Shown here: positions 61,001 to 64,000 of the stretch, one piece after another | Numbering within the stretch: the first letter of the stretch is position 1 | How the letters are laid out: every line of letters starts with the position of its first letter | From: Hydractinia symbiolongicarpus | Lineage: Eukaryota > Cnidaria > Hydrozoa > Anthoathecata > Hydractiniidae | Direction: 5' to 3' | Length of the DNA: 64,000 nucleotides | Assembly: GCF_029227915.1 (NCBI RefSeq) | Contig: NC_079884.1 | Location: forward strand, 22,504,001-22,568,000 | The notes under the pieces: generated by a model | Seen by the model: the letters and a program-made list of their open reading frames with translations, nothing else | The model's database searches: none | What the model was told of the DNA's origin: nothing | Translations under genes and position numbers: made by a program

Positions 61001-63763
61001 TGTTTGTATAACAATATCCTGTTATAGCTCGAGCACAACTTGTTTTCCTGATTTCTTTTTCAAAAAAAAATTGAACGGTAATCTTGTGTTGTGAATTGTG
61101 AATTTTAATTCTTAATTCAAACCCTGAAACTGTAGTATATATTATTTCTTACTAAATCCCAAATATTTTTTTACAAAAGAAGTTATCGCGAAGTCTTTAC
61201 AATATAAATTACCATATTCTAGGAACTTAGGGAGGCGCGAATTTAACGAGAATGCCTATAACAAATTATGAAAAGGAATTTCATCAACGCAATTCAGCTA
61301 AACTGACTGATAACAAAGCATTAAAATACAGGGTGGGCAGCACCTGGAAAATCCTGAAAAATGGAAGGGTGTCCTTGAAGACCTGGAAAAACACTCCTGT
61401 CCTGGAATTTTTCACTAGTAGAATATATAATACTTATAATATGCCGAATCATTTTGTCTGTAACAATATTTTTAAATGTTTTCTTTCTCTTACTTCTTAA
61501 ATTTGGTATTTGATTGATCTGTCATTTTTGTATTGTACCCTTCCTAAATACACATAAAAATTTGGTGAATATGATTTGTTAAAGAATTTTTATCGTTGCT
61601 GCTAAAAAGATTCAACATTTGTTCATATTTTTGTTTATCCCATCAATTTTGTTTCGTTTGTTCGACTTAGTTTTGACAGTTATATTTTACGTAGAAAAGT
61701 GTTATCGTTATCAATTCTAATGTAAAAATGTTTTTTGAGAACAGAAATGTCCTCGAAAAATTTGATTTTGTCCTGGAAAAATGCCTAAATATGTTCCAAA
61801 TTCCTTGAAAACTCCTGGAATTTTATTTGAAAATCTTGCTGGCCACCCTGAAATAACGCGAATCAAAAAATTTGTTTGTTTCGAGAATGGCAAGGTTATC
61901 CTCTTTAAACGGGTAGAATTGCGATTGTTTTGGCCAATATTACAGCTTCTTTCATTAGCCTTAACGATTTTGGTCAACTTTATTGACCCTCTTATATATA
62001 CATTTGTTATAACGTATTTAGTGTGAGGAAAGGAGATTAAGAATTGGACGAAAGCTGATATTGCCAATAGTGTTTTTAATATGTTTTTTTCACGGAGTGT
62101 AAAGTATTTTGATTTAGATAAATCTAAAAAAAACATTTTCGACTAAATAATTTTCAATTCTTTCTTAAGCATGTTTAGAAAGCTGGTAGGCTGCAAAATC
62201 ATTACTTTACACAAGACGCTGCGTACCAGCTCTCGCTAGTCACCCTTTTAAGCGATAAATAATTGTAATTTTGACTCCACTTGTTGATGACATGACGGTT
62301 TAAAAGACATTGTTTAACACCGCCATATTAAACTCTCTGAAAAGGAAAATGCTATAAATCCCGATCTGATGAAACAACGAGCATACAAGCAATAAACTTT
62401 TACGAAGTGTTTTTGTTTTTAATTCACACATTTTTAAACCTGTCAACCCATTTTTCCTTGATTCTAATCCGATAACTCATGATAACCCTTCTATTCTTAT
62501 GCTAAAAAACCGGAAGATATGTCATAAATCATTTATATAACTAACAGAGAAATAGAGTGTTGTCAAACGCGATTTAGACTTGTAATGGTAACGTCACACT
62601 TAAAATGCCGACGTCAGCAAGAAAAATAATTATGCTAATTTATTCCTTTTGTCACATATGGTAATTGTGCAAGTTAACACTGTTCGAACTTATGGCAATT
62701 TATGCCTTCTCCCTCCCCCATACTTTCAAGACCAAGGTTAATTTTTATAGTTTGTTACAACTTTTTTTATTAAAAACGTACAATTTTCCTGTGTTTTAAA
62801 CAAACCCCCTTTCGGTTGAGCGCCCTCCTAAACTCCCCTCTTAATCAAGTTTCCTCTCAGTCAAACGCCCTAATAGTTACAGTATGTTGTGCGATTATTA
62901 TCTTGCTGAGCTATATCTGTATGTAATGTTTAAGAAAAAAATTGCCTGCTTTCTGCTTGCTTTTAATTTGAGCAATATCAATTTTATAGGTACACATTTA
63001 GAATTTAAGACAATGCTCTGCTATTTTGGACCAAAGATCAAAAAAAGTTAACTTCTTTTAAGGGACTGGTCATCTTGTCTTTGTTTAGGATTATGGAAAT
63101 ACCCCTCAGGAGCAGAGTATATTCAGAAAAGAGGATCAGGAAATAACTGGGCTCTCGGTTACTATGAAAACGGACCAGATGCATCACGTGAGGTGACAGA
63201 GCTTTGTCGAAAGGAAATTGAGAAATGTGATCATTTCACAGGATTTCTGGTGCTAATGAGTTTAGCCGGTGGAACAGGATCAGGTCTGGGCACTCACGTG
63301 TCTCATACCTTGCGTGACGAATACGAGGACGCTATTGTAGCAAATCACGTGGTATGGCCGTATTCATCAGGCGAAGTCATTGTTCAAAACTACAATTCCG
63401 TACTAACACTTTCTCATTTGCAACATGCTTCTGATATTGTTATCGGTGAACAAAACGATCATGTACATAATATTTGTGTGAAGTTACTTGGTATTAAAAA
63501 CATATCGTTTCAACACACTAACCAAGTACTAGCGCACAAGTTGGCTAGCATACTTCAACCTGCGTATACGCACGACTATCAGAAAGTCAACCCTCTGTAC
63601 GATTTAGTGCAAAGCGTGGCCACACATCCTGCGTATAAACTGGTTTCCGTAAAAAACATACCTCATATTAGTGAACAGTCCATGGCTTATAGTACGTATG
63701 TGTGGCCAGCTTTGTTGAAACATTTGAGACAAATGTTGATCGCTGACGCAGCACTGGAAGAAG
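58041..63763 (+). CDS. TUBD1: Delta-tubulin, 5' part (continues past the window)
   Basis: Delta-tubulin acts in forming and stabilising triplet microtubules of centrioles and basal bodies. Exon 1 is 58041-58296 and exon 2 is 63089-63763, joined in frame (phase 1: ACA G|GA TTA). The first residues MSIITIQIGQCGNQIG are the tubulin N-terminal nucleotide-binding loop in its delta form. Next come AVLVDMEPKVI, then GSGNNWALGYY, the tubulin signature GGTGSGLGTHV (human delta has GGTGSGLGAFV), WPYSSGEVIVQNYNSVLTL and NQVLAHKLAS; exon 2 stops after RQMLIADAALEEG at a GT donor. About 310 residues are covered, against about 450 in the family, so the C-terminal part lies beyond 64000. GEVIVQNYNS and the long insert before GSGNNWA distinguish it from alpha, beta, gamma and epsilon tubulins. 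Start chosen because it matches the family's first residue. Confidence 0.95.
59018..59235 (+). mobile_element. tRNA-derived SINE (second copy or subfamily)
   Basis: Head GTGGTCCTCTGGGTATGGAG, B-box-like GTGGTTCGGTCC at 59069-59080, body ending GCATACCTTTTACAGG as in 48807-49110, and AATAATAATAAC-type tail (59249-59262). The tRNA head differs from the first, so it may belong to a sister subfamily. Confidence 0.5.
59728..59802 (+). repeat. Long inverted repeat, left arm
   Basis: CTAAAAAGGTTGACTAGCGA...TGCAGGCTACCAGCT is the reverse complement of 62174-62254 with a modest number of changes. The arms are 2.4 kb apart. Confidence 0.7.
61329..61851. mobile_element. MITE-like element with CAGGGTGG ends
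   Basis: Left end CAGGGTGGGCAGCACCTGG, right end (minus strand) CAGGGTGGCCAGCAAGAT. The interior is rich in CTGGAAAA/TTTTCCAG phrases. Such CAGGGTGG ends are common on hAT-type non-autonomous elements; no convincing 8-bp target duplication remains. Lies inside the larger inverted-repeat pair of the TUBD1 intron. Confidence 0.5.
62174..62254 (-). repeat. Long inverted repeat, right arm
   Basis: Partner of 59728-59802. Either the terminal repeats of a 2.5-kb transposon whose interior is unrecognisable, or two oppositely inserted copies of a short repeat. Confidence 0.7.
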
Positions 63764-64000
63764 GTATTTTTTTTCTTATTTTATTTGTGCGAACAATTTT
63801 ATAAGCGCACAAAACAACTTATGACTTGAATTCAATAGGATGCTAATAACGATCCAATACTGGCTCTATAATACGTAAGAACAATGGCCCTCTGAGGGAT
63901 TAGTGGATTTAAATTTCTAAAAAATATTTCTGTTAACGTAATTTATCTTTTTAACAATTTTTGCGAATATTTTTTTTGGCGATTTTTGCTTCCTTTAACT
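63764..64000 (+). other. Start of TUBD1 intron 2
   Basis: Begins with GTATTT after ...GAAGAAG; no further feature before the window ends. Confidence 0.7.

Larger units (their letters stand above)
58297..63088 (+). other. TUBD1 intron 1, 4.8 kb, repeat-filled
   Basis: Contains a SINE (59018-59235), a pair of inverted 75-80 bp repeats (59728-59802 and 62174-62254), a MITE-like element (61329-61851) and a GACA-repeat (60260-60277). No coding sequence recognised. Confidence 0.65.

Noticed and set aside
61717-62136. 139-codon minus-strand frame in the TUBD1 intron
   Set aside because: Half of it is the MITE-like repeat read in reverse; no independent sign of coding.

Overview
The window is eukaryotic: AT-rich, intron-dense (23-24 coding exons per gene, mostly GT-AG), with tRNA-derived SINEs, hAT, LINE and Helitron-like relics. 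The gene content (multi-exon SLC9-type Na+/H+ exchangers and delta-tubulin) and the repeat style suggest an animal, most likely an early-branching aquatic invertebrate such as a cnidarian. The lineage is an inference; no marker gene in the window fixes it. All recognised genes are on the + strand.

Layout. 1-2.3 kb: decayed LINE tail and decayed Ty3/gypsy-type pol (integrase) remains. 2.3-5.5 kb: no recognisable gene, two hairpins. 5.5-28.4 kb: Na+/H+ exchanger gene A (NHE-A), 23 exons recognised, with the expected signal-peptide exon not found. One of its introns is swollen from about 0.16 kb (in the paralogue) to about 4 kb by a degenerate hAT transposon; others carry Helitron-like and LINE fragments. 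20.2-30.2 kb and 30.2-40.5 kb: a direct tandem duplication of about 10 kb. The second unit repeats only the last ten exons of NHE-A, all with intact splice sites and reading frame. 43.1-57.0 kb: Na+/H+ exchanger gene B (NHE-B), complete, 24 exons, predicted 813 residues, same intron positions as NHE-A. 58.0 kb to the window end: 5' part of delta-tubulin (TUBD1), two exons separated by a repeat-filled 4.8 kb intron and cut by the window end.

How they fit together. NHE-A and NHE-B are old tandem paralogues of the plasma-membrane NHE2/3/5-like branch of SLC9. They differ by roughly one base in eight in a typical exon but share one short tract (exon plus preceding intron) that is almost identical, the mark of a later gene conversion. 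The extra 3' half of NHE-A cannot make an exchanger alone because it lacks the ion-binding Asn-Asp exon. It could serve as an alternative C-terminal cassette spliced to the upstream membrane exons, or be a dead segmental duplicate, or an assembly artefact from two haplotypes. The exchangers' cytoplasmic tails share a histidine/lysine-rich patch and an acidic SDDE patch, but only NHE-A and its duplicate end in a PDZ-ligand-like ETGL. Delta-tubulin is an unrelated centriole/basal-body gene that lies next door.
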